From assembly GCA_944364005.1 (NCBI GenBank), contig CALVVW010000005.1, forward strand, positions 1-37,796: a stretch of DNA of 37,796 nucleotides, in the 5' to 3' direction. The translations under genes and the position numbers were made by a program. Source of the DNA: an uncultured Bacilli bacterium. Its GTDB lineage: Bacteria > Bacillota_I > Bacilli_A > RF39 > UBA660. Positions 6,914 to 14,927 of the stretch are shown piece by piece. Positions within the stretch are counted from its first letter, which is position 1; every line of letters begins with the position of its first letter. The notes beneath the pieces are model-generated. The model searched no databases. It was not told the origin of the DNA and saw nothing but the letters and a program-made list of their open reading frames with translations.

Positions 6914-7996
6914 CTATTTGCAAAAACTCTCTTCATAACGCAAATTTTTATTTCCTACATAAATATCTTTATTGCCTTCTGTTGTACGACATAAAACAAA
7001 CGCTATATTTTCTTTTGGATTAACATAAGTAGCAGTCCCTCCATCCCAGAGAGTTTCTTTTTGTTCTAATTTTTCTTTTATATCTTTCCTAGTTAATTCT
7101 CCATTTTCTAGTGCTTCTTGTAGCGACATTTGATAATTATCTTCGGTCTCATAAACTACATCGACACAATCCAAATATAAATAATATCCTTCCATCTCTA
7201 TTTTTTCTAACTCCGAACACCTATCTTGATTGCTCACATAGAAAGTCTGAGTAATTACTTGCTCGATAGCTACCATATTCACAAACATCATAATGTCAAC
7301 TAAAATAATAAATAGAAAAGTAATACTCCATAAAACAATTTTACCTATTTTAGGAATATGAAAATCTTGATAAAATAATCTTTTTAATTTATCTATTAGT
7401 TTTACCTTATTAAGTAAAATAACAAATAATAACCCGCCTCCAATATTTAAAATAAAGTCATCAATATCAAATCTACCAGTAGAGGTTACTAACTGTAAAA
7501 TTTCAATTACAAATACGGTAACTACCAAAACAACAAATTGCTTCTTTAACTTACAATACTTCTTATCTTTCAACATTAATAAAAAAGAAAGTGGAACAAA
7601 AGCTATTAAGTTACCTAAGATATTAGTAATTTTAATTCCGATATTAGCAATACCAGTAAGATAACTAATAATAGTTTTAAAAGGAATAATATTAATTGTT
7701 CTTGTATAATCTTCTAAAAACTCTTTATTAAAGAAACTGACTCCTGGTCTATTAATAAACATCGTTAATGATAATAATAAAACAAAATATAAAATGATGT
7801 ATTTCGTAATGTTTTTCTGATAAAACTCCTGCTTATTAATAATAATACCTGTGCTAAAGACAAGTAACGCTAACAACAAAATTAAAACTAATGCTGCAAG
7901 ATAAGAAAAACTATACGGATTTAAAAAAACAGAAACGATAAATAATATCATAGAAAGCAACAATATTATATAATGCGATATATTTATTTTTTTCAT
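6914..7996 (-). CDS. VanZ-like membrane protein with C-terminal extension
   Basis: 360 aa from ATG at 7996; the longer frame to 8020 contains the AAAGGAG ribosome binding site in its own coding sequence, so 7996 is the better start. The first ~240 residues carry several membrane helices with the VanZ-like pattern (NIIPFKTI, GNLIAFVPLSFLL, FVIEILQLVTSTGRFDIDDFILNIGGGLLF). The last ~120 residues form an extracytoplasmic, Cys-containing domain (QDRCSELEK, LYLDCVDVVYE) not normally in VanZ. VanZ from enterococci gives low-level teicoplanin resistance; most chromosomal relatives have unknown roles. Confidence 0.8.
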   Translation of the reverse strand: MKKINISHYIILLLSMILFIVSVFLNPYSFSYLAALVLILLLALLVFSTGIIINKQEFYQKNITKYIILYFVLLLSLTMFINRPGVSFFNKEFLEDYTRTINIIPFKTIISYLTGIANIGIKITNILGNLIAFVPLSFLLMLKDKKYCKLKKQFVVLVVTVFVIEILQLVTSTGRFDIDDFILNIGGGLLFVILLNKVKLIDKLKRLFYQDFHIPKIGKIVLWSITFLFIILVDIMMFVNMVAIEQVITQTFYVSNQDRCSELEKIEMEGYYLYLDCVDVVYETEDNYQMSLQEALENGELTRKDIKEKLEQKETLWDGGTATYVNPKENIAFVLCRTTEGNKDIYVGNKNLRYEESFCK

Positions 7997-8058
7997 AAGA
8001 ACTCCTTTCATTTTAAACAATAAATTTAAAAGATAAATTTCTATTTTTATAAATTATT

Positions 8059-8670
8059 TTATTTAAAATACGCTTTATACCAAACACCTATTTCACTATC
8101 TTCTACTTTTATTTTGTTATTTTTCTCTAACAAAATAGTACTGATATCTTTTATTCTAGCAACAGAATCTCCATCATAGACTACAATAATAATTTCTCTT
8201 CCATCTTTTAAAGATACATATAATTCATTTTTCTGATGAAGAGAATTAGTACAATGTTGATAAGACTCCTTCATTTTTATAGATACAATATCTTCATACC
8301 GAAAACTTACAATTTCTTTTTTATATAATACAATAATATAATAATCAGTCAAAACAAAATCATGGTGATAGCTAGAGCAAGCTTCATGGCAATACCAGTA
8401 TAGTATTTTTCCTATTTTACCAATTAATCCTTGCTCGACTAAATAATCCTTAATTTTCTTCTTATGATAAATAATTTTCATGTCACGAAAAATTAAAAGC
8501 ATAATAACTACTATCATAAATATAGCAAAAACAAAAAATTGAATATTGTATTGAAATGCTACATATAAAATCACCAAAAATATAATAAAATAAACAATCC
8601 ATCCAAATAACCGATACCATATTTCTATACTAATATAGTCATCAACAGATTTTTCTTTACTGCTTTTCAT
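8059..8670 (-). CDS. Membrane-anchored protein with PH-like C-terminal half, unknown
   Basis: 203 aa. Two membrane helices (about 22-42 and 47-62) are followed by a soluble beta-rich half (FVLTDYYIIVLYKKEIVSF, then VSIKMKE and LYVSLKDGREIIIVVYDG), the layout of YcxB/PH-like bacterial membrane proteins, though I cannot confirm the family. Several Cys and His residues in WYCHEACSSYHHD are unusual. AGAGGTAG precedes ATG at 8670. Function unknown. Confidence 0.65.
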   Translation of the reverse strand: MKSSKEKSVDDYISIEIWYRLFGWIVYFIIFLVILYVAFQYNIQFFVFAIFMIVVIMLLIFRDMKIIYHKKKIKDYLVEQGLIGKIGKILYWYCHEACSSYHHDFVLTDYYIIVLYKKEIVSFRYEDIVSIKMKESYQHCTNSLHQKNELYVSLKDGREIIIVVYDGDSVARIKDISTILLEKNNKIKVEDSEIGVWYKAYFK

Positions 8671-8705
8671 ATTCTACCTCTTGCCTTCATTATACCCGAT
8701 TTTTA

Positions 8706-8736
8706 AACAAAAGAAAACTAGATATTGTATCCAGTT
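8706..8736 (-). terminator. Terminator after the 80-aa membrane protein gene
   Basis: Minus-strand hairpin AACTGGATA / TATCTAGTT with one G-U pair, followed by a T-rich tract (TTCTTTTGTTT). It begins 5 bp after the stop codon and resembles in sequence the terminator at 9021-9049. Confidence 0.7.
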
Positions 8737-8740
8737 CAAT

Positions 8741-8983
8741 CTATGTTTCTTTTTCTTCTATAATTTGTGCTTCTTTGATATCCTCTTTTTTCTTTTTTAC
8801 TTTCTTATTCACTTTCTTTTTTATTTTTTGAAAAAAATCAGTTCTCTTAATTATAAAAAAGAAAAGTGCTATTAATCCTAGTACTAATAATACTGGCAAA
8901 GCAACAAAAAAGAAGAACCAAAATACTGCTATTGCAATAGCAAATCCTAAAATAATAAATAAAATATCTTTTACTTTCTCCAT
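8741..8983 (-). CDS. Small membrane protein with lysine-rich tail
   Basis: 80 aa: two aromatic-rich helices (about 7-26 and 28-46), then a strongly basic stretch with lysine runs (52-66) and an acidic end. No family recognised. It stands between two similar terminators, so it is probably a monocistronic unit. Confidence 0.65.
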   Translation of the reverse strand: MEKVKDILFIILGFAIAIAVFWFFFFVALPVLLVLGLIALFFFIIKRTDFFQKIKKKVNKKVKKKKEDIKEAQIIEEKET

Positions 8984-9020
8984 AACATCCCTCGAACATT
9001 ATTATACAGAAAAATACTAA

Positions 9021-9049
9021 AAAAGAAAACCAGATATTACTATCTAGTT
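9021..9049 (-). terminator. Terminator at the end of the TetR-controlled redox operon
   Basis: Minus-strand hairpin AACTAGATA / TATCTGGTT with a short loop, followed by TTCTTTTTT. The first arm includes the TAG stop codon of the flavin reductase gene (9040-9042). Confidence 0.75.
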
Positions 9050-9594
9050 TGCTTCTTTGTAAACATACATGCATCTATCACATCACCAGTTTTTAAATAC
9101 TGGTAAGTTGGAAATTCAAACAACACTGGTTTTAACTTTTGATAATCTATTTTCCCCTTTTCATTTAATACCTTATCAGCAACAAAAGTATGTACAGGTA
9201 CTAAAACAAAGTTTTCAAATCCTGGCGTTTCATAAATATCCTCTACCCTACATTCGATAGAAACAGGAGCTTCTGTAATAATAGGTGTATGTAACTCTCC
9301 TATTTCATAATTAAAAGCTTCAGATTTATCTATCTTTTTTCCACTAACGCACCCTACATAATCAGCTTTTTCTAACATCTCTTCATCTACTAAATTAATA
9401 GATAATGATTTATTTTCCTTAATTAATTCATTAGTATAATGCGTTTTAGATAAACTAACTATATAATGATCATGGCCTAATATTCCTAGATGACCTACTA
9501 ATAAATAATTAGGTTTATCTTCTTTCATAGCACCTATTACTACAATTAAACTGGGATATAGAGCAAGAGAAGTGCCAATATCTTTTTTACTCAT
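9040..9594 (-). CDS. Flavin reductase-like (FMN-binding split barrel) protein
   Basis: 184 aa. Fits the flavin reductase/flavoredoxin fold: YPSLIVVIGAMKEDKPNYLLVGHLG at the N-terminus, HYIVSLSKTHYTNELIKEN, SLSINLVDEEML, DYVGCVSGKKIDKSE, and SIECRVEDIYETPG. Such proteins bind FMN and pass electrons from NAD(P)H or ferredoxin to flavin or a partner. Its start overlaps the CMD gene by 8 bp. Last gene of the redox operon; its stop codon is part of the terminator stem. Confidence 0.82.
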   Translation of the reverse strand: MSKKDIGTSLALYPSLIVVIGAMKEDKPNYLLVGHLGILGHDHYIVSLSKTHYTNELIKENKSLSINLVDEEMLEKADYVGCVSGKKIDKSEAFNYEIGELHTPIITEAPVSIECRVEDIYETPGFENFVLVPVHTFVADKVLNEKGKIDYQKLKPVLFEFPTYQYLKTGDVIDACMFTKKQTR

Positions 9595-10339
9595 TAATAT
9601 CCATCTCCTTCATCATATTAATAGCAGCAAATACAGAAGGAAAGCCAATATAGGGTAAGCATTGCATTAATGCCGCATATTGTACCTCTAGACTATTTCC
9701 CACTTTGATATTACCAAGAACATGTGCTTTTAATGGTCCTATTTGTCCTAGTGTTGTTAGTACACAAAGCACTAATAATTCTCTTGTTTTTACAGATAAA
9801 CCTTTTCTAGTATAGAAGTCTCCAAATCCTAACTCTGTTAAAAATCTAGGAATAGCTTCTCTTATTTCTTTTGGTAATGCTTGATATTTATCTTTAATCT
9901 CTGTTCCATAAATTGGCGACTGAATCTTTGAACCCTTTTCAAAACGATTCTCTTCTGTTGTTGTTCTAGCCTCCTCTAAAGGCAAAGAAATATTACTTTC
10001 TACAAACACTTCATTCATGGTAGAAATAGCATTTAATGTCTTTGGAAAACCAATAAATGGTGCACAGTTATAAATAGCTTCCCTAATTTCTAAAGGACTA
10101 ACTCCCACATTAAGAGAAGCCTTAACATGTGCTTTTAACTGGGGTAATGTTTGCATCGTAGTTAATACAACTACCGTAATTAATTCTCTCATCTTATTAT
10201 CTAAAGAACCAATCTGGCTAATTTCTCCAAAAATAAATTTCTGTAAAATATCCATAAACTCTGGATCTGTTTTATCAGGAGTTCTTTTATTTTGAAACAA
10301 CTCCTCAAATTGTCTATCACAAATATCTGTTCTTGTCAT
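9587..10339 (-). CDS. Tandem carboxymuconolactone decarboxylase-like protein
   Basis: 250 aa with two CMD modules: the first around residues 25-110 (MRELITVVVLTTMQTLPQLKAH, then IREAIYNCAPFIGFPK), the second around 150-245 (TRELLVLCVLTTLGQIGPLKAH, then QYAALMQCLPYIGFPSV). Neither has the CXXC of AhpD, so peroxidase activity of the AhpD type is unlikely. Two-module CMD proteins are often found with cupins, flavodoxins and ABM monooxygenases, exactly as here, but their substrates are mostly unknown. Confidence 0.88.
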   Translation of the reverse strand: MTRTDICDRQFEELFQNKRTPDKTDPEFMDILQKFIFGEISQIGSLDNKMRELITVVVLTTMQTLPQLKAHVKASLNVGVSPLEIREAIYNCAPFIGFPKTLNAISTMNEVFVESNISLPLEEARTTTEENRFEKGSKIQSPIYGTEIKDKYQALPKEIREAIPRFLTELGFGDFYTRKGLSVKTRELLVLCVLTTLGQIGPLKAHVLGNIKVGNSLEVQYAALMQCLPYIGFPSVFAAINMMKEMDINE

Positions 10340-10364
10340 TTTATCATTTCCTCTCTCTTTTAAA

Positions 10365-11024
10365 CTATTTATTTCCTCTTTTCTCTACAACTATCTTCAT
10401 TACAAAATAAGTTATCATAATAATACAAAACAAAATTACTAAATATTCTAAATAAAACACTATTGGATTCTGACCATAATCAAAAAACTTAAACATCGTC
10501 ACTAAAAGCAAATCTTTCCATAGCGCATTTTTTAAAAAGGCATAAACACCATAAACTAACAACAAAAATATTAGTAAATAAAATGTATATTCAAAAGATG
10601 TTGTCTTTACTTTATTTTTAATTTTGTCAAAGCATACCCTTAAATGTAGTCCTAAATGTATACCTATAAAAATTAATCCCCAGGCCGTAGAAGATAAGTG
10701 TAATCCTCTAGCAAACATAGTAGTTTTAATATTTAAAAATGAAAATACAGTAGAAGATATCATAATTGCACTTATCATAATACATAGCATATCTATAAGT
10801 AGTAAAAAATCAGTAATAGTAGATATTATTCTTTGTGTAGTATATTTTCCTTTTGGCAAGGCCTTATACCATTTAATATTAATAATATGATGAATGATAA
10901 ATAAAATAAATGTAATTACTCCTAAAATCTCATGAACTGTATTTCCTGTAATATGATAACCCGTTAGTATTAGGAATAAAATAAACATTATAATATCTAT
11001 TATCATTTGTAATTTCTTTTTCAT
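10365..11024 (-). CDS. DUF4405 family membrane protein (cytochrome b561-like fold)
   Basis: 219 aa with six predicted helices. The first four hold histidines in a DUF4405-like arrangement (GYHITGNTVHEILG, IHHIINIKWY, RGLHLSSTAWG, GIHLGLHLRV), which could bind b-type haem as in cytochrome b561-like membrane proteins; this is inference from position. Such a protein could pass electrons between the membrane quinone pool and the anchored flavodoxin encoded next to it. Start is 1 bp from the flavodoxin gene stop. Confidence 0.8.
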   Translation of the reverse strand: MKKKLQMIIDIIMFILFLILTGYHITGNTVHEILGVITFILFIIHHIINIKWYKALPKGKYTTQRIISTITDFLLLIDMLCIMISAIMISSTVFSFLNIKTTMFARGLHLSSTAWGLIFIGIHLGLHLRVCFDKIKNKVKTTSFEYTFYLLIFLLLVYGVYAFLKNALWKDLLLVTMFKFFDYGQNPIVFYLEYLVILFCIIMITYFVMKIVVEKRGNK

Positions 11025-11025
11025 A

Positions 11026-11664
11026 CTAATATCCTATACTATTTAACCATTCTCTAACATCACTTTGTGAATTCTTTGCATCATCTCCGTAGATAGCAAG
11101 TCCTTCTGTTACAGTAGCATCAGGTTCTTCTTCTTGAATATTAGAAGGTGTTCCTGATAATCCGCTTCCTCCATGAGTAATAAATGGAGCAATCGTTTTT
11201 CCTGATAAATCATAATTATCTAAGAAAGTATAAATTGGCATTGGCATATCTCCCCACCAGTTTGGATAACCTAAAAAGATGGTATCATATTGATCAATAT
11301 TTTCAATTGTTGTACTTAATTCTGGTCTAGCATTATCTTGTTGTTCTTCTTGAGCATAATCTACTAACTCATCATAATCTTCAGGATAAGTTTGAACTGT
11401 TTCTAAACGAATGATATCTCCTCCTACTTCATCATGAATGATATTAGCAACTGCTTCAGTATTGCCACTCATCGAAAAATATAATACTAAAATATTAGCA
11501 TCATCACTTGTTACATTGGTATTATCATTGTTATCATTTTCAATTGCATGATTACGATTACTATTAGTGTTTGTATCACTACTTCCTGTAAACATATAAA
11601 TAGATACTCCTGCTATTGCAATTATTACAACAGCAACAATTAACATTATTATTTTTTTATTCAT
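11026..11664 (-). CDS. Membrane-anchored extracytoplasmic flavodoxin
   Basis: 212 aa: an N-terminal signal anchor (residues 4-26), an Asn/Asp/Thr-rich linker to about residue 52, and a flavodoxin domain (54-212). The FMN phosphate loop is YFSMSGNTEAV, aromatic contacts are in GYPNWWGDMPMP, and the third loop is THGGSGLSGTP. The export signal with a long linker puts the flavin outside the membrane. No lipobox cysteine is seen. AGGAGAG precedes the ATG. Probably a partner of the DUF4405 protein downstream. Confidence 0.9.
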   Translation of the reverse strand: MNKKIIMLIVAVVIIAIAGVSIYMFTGSSDTNTNSNRNHAIENDNNDNTNVTSDDANILVLYFSMSGNTEAVANIIHDEVGGDIIRLETVQTYPEDYDELVDYAQEEQQDNARPELSTTIENIDQYDTIFLGYPNWWGDMPMPIYTFLDNYDLSGKTIAPFITHGGSGLSGTPSNIQEEEPDATVTEGLAIYGDDAKNSQSDVREWLNSIGY

Positions 11665-11682
11665 TTTCTTCTCTCCTATTTA

Positions 11683-12243
11683 TTAGTCATTTTTTATTTC
11701 CTTTAACATTTTCGCCAATTCCTTGGCATGTTTTAATGCTTTTTCTTTGATTTCTTTGCTTTTTTCTTGTCTTATTTGATAGGAAACACCATATGTTTTT
11801 ACTGCACCATAATAAACCATTTGGCATTGTTTGCAAGTAGCTTTGATGGGATTTAAAAAATCCTCTATCGTGTATGCCCTTTTGCCCTCTTTTGTATAAG
11901 TTTCTTCTGGTGCTCCAGTAGTAAATGATATGATTAGTTTCTTTCCTTTTAATTTGTCTCCTGTAGTACCATGAGAAAATCCATGTTGAAATACTTCTTC
12001 CATCCATTTTTCTAGTAAGGATGGCATGGAATACCAAAATATAGGATATTGTAAAACTATGATGTCTGCTTTCTTTAATTTTTCTTGTTCTTTTTCTACA
12101 TCAATCTTATAATCAGGATATAATTCGCTTAACAGATCAAATTCAAGATCTGGCAATAATTCTTTTAGTCTATATAAAATTTCTTTGTTAGCAACAGAAT
12201 CATCTAAATTTGTATGTCCTGAAACTATTAATATATTGACCAC
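11683..12243 (-). CDS. NAD(P)H:quinone oxidoreductase-like flavoprotein (MdaB/KefF-like)
   Basis: 186 aa. Flavodoxin-like fold of the NAD(P)H dehydrogenase (quinone) family: NILIVSGHTNLDDSVANKEI, DIIVLQYPIFWYSMPSLLEKW, KKLIISFTTGAPEETY. These cytoplasmic FMN or FAD enzymes reduce quinones by two electrons and so limit redox cycling. The start is GTG at 12243 with AGGAAAA upstream. Located 8 bp after an ABM monooxygenase gene, a classic pairing (as MdaB-YgiN in E. coli). Confidence 0.88.
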   Translation of the reverse strand: MVNILIVSGHTNLDDSVANKEILYRLKELLPDLEFDLLSELYPDYKIDVEKEQEKLKKADIIVLQYPIFWYSMPSLLEKWMEEVFQHGFSHGTTGDKLKGKKLIISFTTGAPEETYTKEGKRAYTIEDFLNPIKATCKQCQMVYYGAVKTYGVSYQIRQEKSKEIKEKALKHAKELAKMLKEIKND

Positions 12244-12251
12244 TAATTTTC

Positions 12252-12542
12252 CTACCCTTCCTTAAATTTTTCTACTTTCATACTCAACTTATATTTATTA
12301 CGTAATTCTGCAATTTCTTGCATCATTTCTGATTTGTGATGAAAATCTAAAGCTTCCTCGTTTTTCCAACGGTCTAGAAGCATTACCGTTTCGGGATCTT
12401 CCATCGGAAAGAAATATTCATATCGTTCGTTTCCTTCCTCATTTCTTATTTTATCTACAAGACCAGAAGATATCATTTCTTCAGCAAACTTTTTAGCATT
12501 ACCATTTTTTCCTTTATAATAAATATTTATTGTTAAACTCAT
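12252..12542 (-). CDS. ABM-domain quinol monooxygenase-like (YgiN type)
   Basis: 96 aa, a single antibiotic biosynthesis monooxygenase-type ferredoxin-like barrel: SLTINIYYKGKNGNAKKFAEEM, ERYEYFFPMEDPETVMLLDRWKN, ALDFHHKSEMM. The cofactor-free YgiN family oxidises quinols and works with quinone reductases such as the downstream gene product. AAGG precedes ATG with 7-base spacing. Confidence 0.88.
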   Translation of the reverse strand: MSLTINIYYKGKNGNAKKFAEEMISSGLVDKIRNEEGNERYEYFFPMEDPETVMLLDRWKNEEALDFHHKSEMMQEIAELRNKYKLSMKVEKFKEG

Positions 12543-12560
12543 ATTATAACCTTCTTTCTT

Positions 12561-12973
12561 CTATACTATATTGACATTAGGATATGTTTTTTGTAAATCT
12601 TCCGTAGCCGGTCCTAATGGTGATCCTCCAGATGTACAAAATGTAATGATTTTTTTATTCGTCAAATCAATTTGATCTAAAAAAGTTTTTACTACATTTG
12701 GTGCGACTGCCCTCCATATTGGAAATCCAACGAAAATCGTATCATAAGTATCAATATTGATATTTATATCTTCCATGTCTGGTCTAAATTTTTATCTCTA
12801 CTTTCCTTTGATGATCTGCTATTTTCATTCATCCAATCTAAATCTTCGTTTGTATACCTTTCTTTTGGAATGGTTTCAAATAAATCTCCTCCAACTTCCC
12901 GAGCTAATTGCTCCGCTTTTCTTTTGGTTACTCCACTAGCAGAAAAATAACTAATTAATATTTTTCCCGCAAT
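12561..12973 (-). pseudogene. Frameshifted, truncated flavodoxin
   Basis: Two overlapping pieces of one flavodoxin. The N-terminal piece (12764-12973) reads GKILISYFSASGVTKRKAEQLA and stops at 12764; the C-terminal piece (to 12561) continues with RPDMEDINI, DTIFVGFPIW and TFCTSGGSPLGPATED in the -1 frame. The switch falls at an in-frame A AAT TTA heptamer (12785-12791) inside an A5 run. There is no ATG: the only codon well placed after AGGAGA is ATT at 12971-12973. The C-terminus ends early at YPNVNIV, lacking the last helix. Three lesions argue for a decaying gene; programmed frameshifting is a less likely alternative. Confidence 0.75.
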
Positions 12974-13404
12974 TATTCTCCTAACTTTTCATATTCCTCA
13001 TCCGTAACTTTTTCTAACCATTCATTAGAAGTATTCTCTCCTGGTACTTCGATTGAAATATGAGAAAACCAAGAATCTTTTTTAGCACCATGCCAATGTT
13101 TTACATTTGCAGGAATGACAATTACTTTTCCTGGTTCTAGGCTAATAGCAGCTTTTCCTTCTTCTTGATACCAGCCATATCCTGCTGTACAAATTAAAAT
13201 TTGTCCTCCACCTTTATTCGCATGATGAATATGCCAATTGTTTCTACATCCTGGTTCAAATGTTACATTTGCTAAAAAAAGAGGACTATTTTGATCTACT
13301 AAGGGATTTAAATAACTATTTCCTATAAAATACTTAGCAAAAGCATCGTTTGGATTTCCTTTTCCAAATACATTAACTTTCTCAAATTCTTTTTCGTTCA
13401 TCAT
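12973..13404 (-). CDS. Cupin domain protein
   Basis: 143 aa, one beta-barrel cupin. Motif 1 is GCRNNWHIHHANKGGGQILI with the metal-binding His residues, motif 2 is PGKVIVIPANVKHWHGAK with another His. The N-terminal NPNDAFAKYFIGNSYLNPL block is shared by cupins that accompany carboxymuconolactone decarboxylase-like proteins. Role in the operon unknown; metal-dependent isomerase or oxygenase functions are possible. AGGAGAG precedes ATG. Confidence 0.9.
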   Translation of the reverse strand: MMNEKEFEKVNVFGKGNPNDAFAKYFIGNSYLNPLVDQNSPLFLANVTFEPGCRNNWHIHHANKGGGQILICTAGYGWYQEEGKAAISLEPGKVIVIPANVKHWHGAKKDSWFSHISIEVPGENTSNEWLEKVTDEEYEKLGE

Positions 13405-13416
13405 TCATCTCTCCTT

Positions 13417-13735
13417 TTATAAAATAATATTTATGAAAAGTCCTAATATTAAGGAACTTATCATCGTAAATAATAAATATATAATAAAGTTTTTAGTTCC
13501 CAGTACTATTTTTAATGCCCACAGATTGGTAATTTTTGTTGCTGGTCCTGTAATCATAAACGATGTTGCAGCACCTAGACTCATACCTCGATTTAACCAG
13601 TCTTGAAGTAATGGTATCGTTCCTCCACCACAAACATGTAAAGGAACACCAATCGTTGCGGCTAACAAAACAGCATAACCATTATTTTCTCCGAATAAGG
13701 TAACTATAGTCGTTACTAGTAGGTGATACATCATC
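13417..13735 (-). pseudogene. C-terminal fragment of a YraQ/ArsP-type permease
   Basis: About 105 residues with the diagnostic second half of PF03773 permeases: GVPLHVCGGGTIPLLQ, then MSLGAATSFMITGPATKITN and two more helices. Intact family members are about 300 aa, so the whole N-terminal half is missing. The frame stays open upstream to 13788, but those codons belong to a different, anchored protein read in another frame, so the join looks like a deletion. A cysteine in GVPLHVCGGG is the one linked to organoarsenical transport in ArsP. It is probably not functional. Confidence 0.7.
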
Positions 13736-13870
13736 GCTTTCAGATACATTATAACCGCCATGATATTCAACCGTTTCCTCATTATCATTTCCTAAAAATT
13801 GAAATACAATAACATTTGCTATTACAACTACCAGTACTACCACTAAGAAGATAATTATTTTTTTCTTCAT
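13682..13870 (-). pseudogene. N-terminal remnant of a membrane-anchored protein
   Basis: 62 codons: a signal anchor (MKKKIIIFLVVVLVVVIANV) and a short polar linker (NDNEETVEYHGG), ending at the point where permease sequence begins in the +1 frame. The anchor resembles those of the anchored flavodoxin and cyclophilin-like proteins in the same operon, so it may be what is left of a similar exported redox protein. No folded domain remains. Confidence 0.55.
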
Positions 13871-13872
13871 AA

Positions 13873-14406
13873 TTAAACTCTCTTTCCTAGATGATAAGCT
13901 TCTTCTTTATAATATTTTTCAGTAGATGCTCCTGGATAACCATATCCCTTCGCAAGTATCATACCTTGATTATCTAAGTTCAAATAATCTATTAAAATAT
14001 CAATGTGTTTTTTAATTCCACTCATAACAACTTCATCATTATTCCAAGCTGTCGCAATAAATACAGATTTCAAATGCTTACTTTGTATCCTTCCATTTCT
14101 AGAATAAAATCTATCAATCGCACTCTTGATCTGAGCCGAAAAACCAAAATAATATATTGGAGTTGCAAATACAATCATATCTGCTTCTTCAATATGATCT
14201 AGGATGTTAGGCATATCATCTTTAAATATACAATCGCCATTCATCCCGCAGTGATTGCAACCAATACAAGGATGTATATTCAAAAGAGCTGTATCAAATC
14301 GTGCTACTTGATGACCTTTCTCTGTTGCTCCTTTCATAAATTCTTCTACTAACGTATTAGATGTTCCATGTAGATTATGACTTCCAGTTAGAACTACAAT
14401 ATTCAT
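13873..14406 (-). CDS. NADPH-dependent FMN reductase / iron-sulfur flavoprotein-like
   Basis: 177 aa. N-terminal MNIVVLTGSHNLHGTSNTLVEE is the FMN phosphate loop of the flavodoxin-like reductases; HPCIGCNHCGMNGDCIFKDDM (about 45-65) is the four-cysteine block seen in iron-sulfur flavoproteins; VFATPIYYFGFSAQIKSAIDRF is the second flavin loop. It probably reduces flavin, quinones or small electron acceptors. Lies 5 bp after the cyclophilin-like gene. Confidence 0.88.
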   Translation of the reverse strand: MNIVVLTGSHNLHGTSNTLVEEFMKGATEKGHQVARFDTALLNIHPCIGCNHCGMNGDCIFKDDMPNILDHIEEADMIVFATPIYYFGFSAQIKSAIDRFYSRNGRIQSKHLKSVFIATAWNNDEVVMSGIKKHIDILIDYLNLDNQGMILAKGYGYPGASTEKYYKEEAYHLGKRV

Positions 14407-14411
14407 ATTTT

Positions 14412-14918
14412 TTATTCACTCCCTATCCTTTCTATAGTGATTTTTCCAGAAAGATTTTCAATTTGATTACTTCCTTCTATGGCTCTACCTAGTTCATAAA
14501 GACTACTAGAAGAAGAAAAAGAATCATAAAACATAACAACATCTGCCCAGGGAGCATAATAAGCAAGAACTCCTCTACCTCCCTTAGTCGCAAGCTCTGT
14601 ATCATCTGTATTTAAATCACTACTAGGATAAAAAATCTTTTCATTAGAACTAAAATTTTCTACTTCTGTCGTTAGTGGAAGTTGACGATATAAATTGCTT
14701 GCTGCTGTACTATCATTTAGTTCATAGATAATCGTATTATTACCATCACTTACACTGATTCGCATCAATCCTGCCTCACTTTCTCTATTCTTATTTTCTC
14801 CACTTACCGTGATATTTTCTCCTGAATTATTTGTTTCTCTAGAGGTATTTTGCATGCATATCATTATTCCTATGGCCACTATAACTACGATTATGACTGG
14901 TATGACTATTTTTTTCAT
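14412..14918 (-). CDS. Membrane-anchored cyclophilin-like fold protein
   Basis: 168 aa: signal anchor (3-23), short Asn/Ser-rich linker, then a cyclophilin-like domain of the PF18050 type (LMRISVSDGNNTIIYELNDS, AASNLYRQLPLTTEVENFS, KGGRGVLAYYAPWADVVMFYD, YELGRAIEGSNQI). This family often sits beside flavodoxins and is not thought to be a prolyl isomerase; its role is unknown. Second gene of the operon, 9 bp after the TetR gene. Confidence 0.8.
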   Translation of the reverse strand: MKKIVIPVIIVVIVAIGIMICMQNTSRETNNSGENITVSGENKNRESEAGLMRISVSDGNNTIIYELNDSTAASNLYRQLPLTTEVENFSSNEKIFYPSSDLNTDDTELATKGGRGVLAYYAPWADVVMFYDSFSSSSSLYELGRAIEGSNQIENLSGKITIERIGSE

Positions 14919-14927
14919 AAATTCTCC

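Noticed and set aside
8716..9049. Similar hairpins at 8716-8736 and 9028-9049 as mobile repeats
   Set aside because: They have T-tails and gene-end positions, so they are two like terminators; no flanking target duplication or transposase.
11687..12037. 116-codon frame inside the quinone reductase gene
   Set aside because: Composition is unlike a protein of this genome and the other frame is a clear flavoprotein.
12757..12939. Plus-strand frame over the decayed flavodoxin
   Set aside because: No start signal; the minus strand carries the two flavodoxin pieces.
13417..13788. Intact 123-aa permease
   Set aside because: The first ~18 codons are the anchored-protein sequence in another frame and the family needs about 300 residues.
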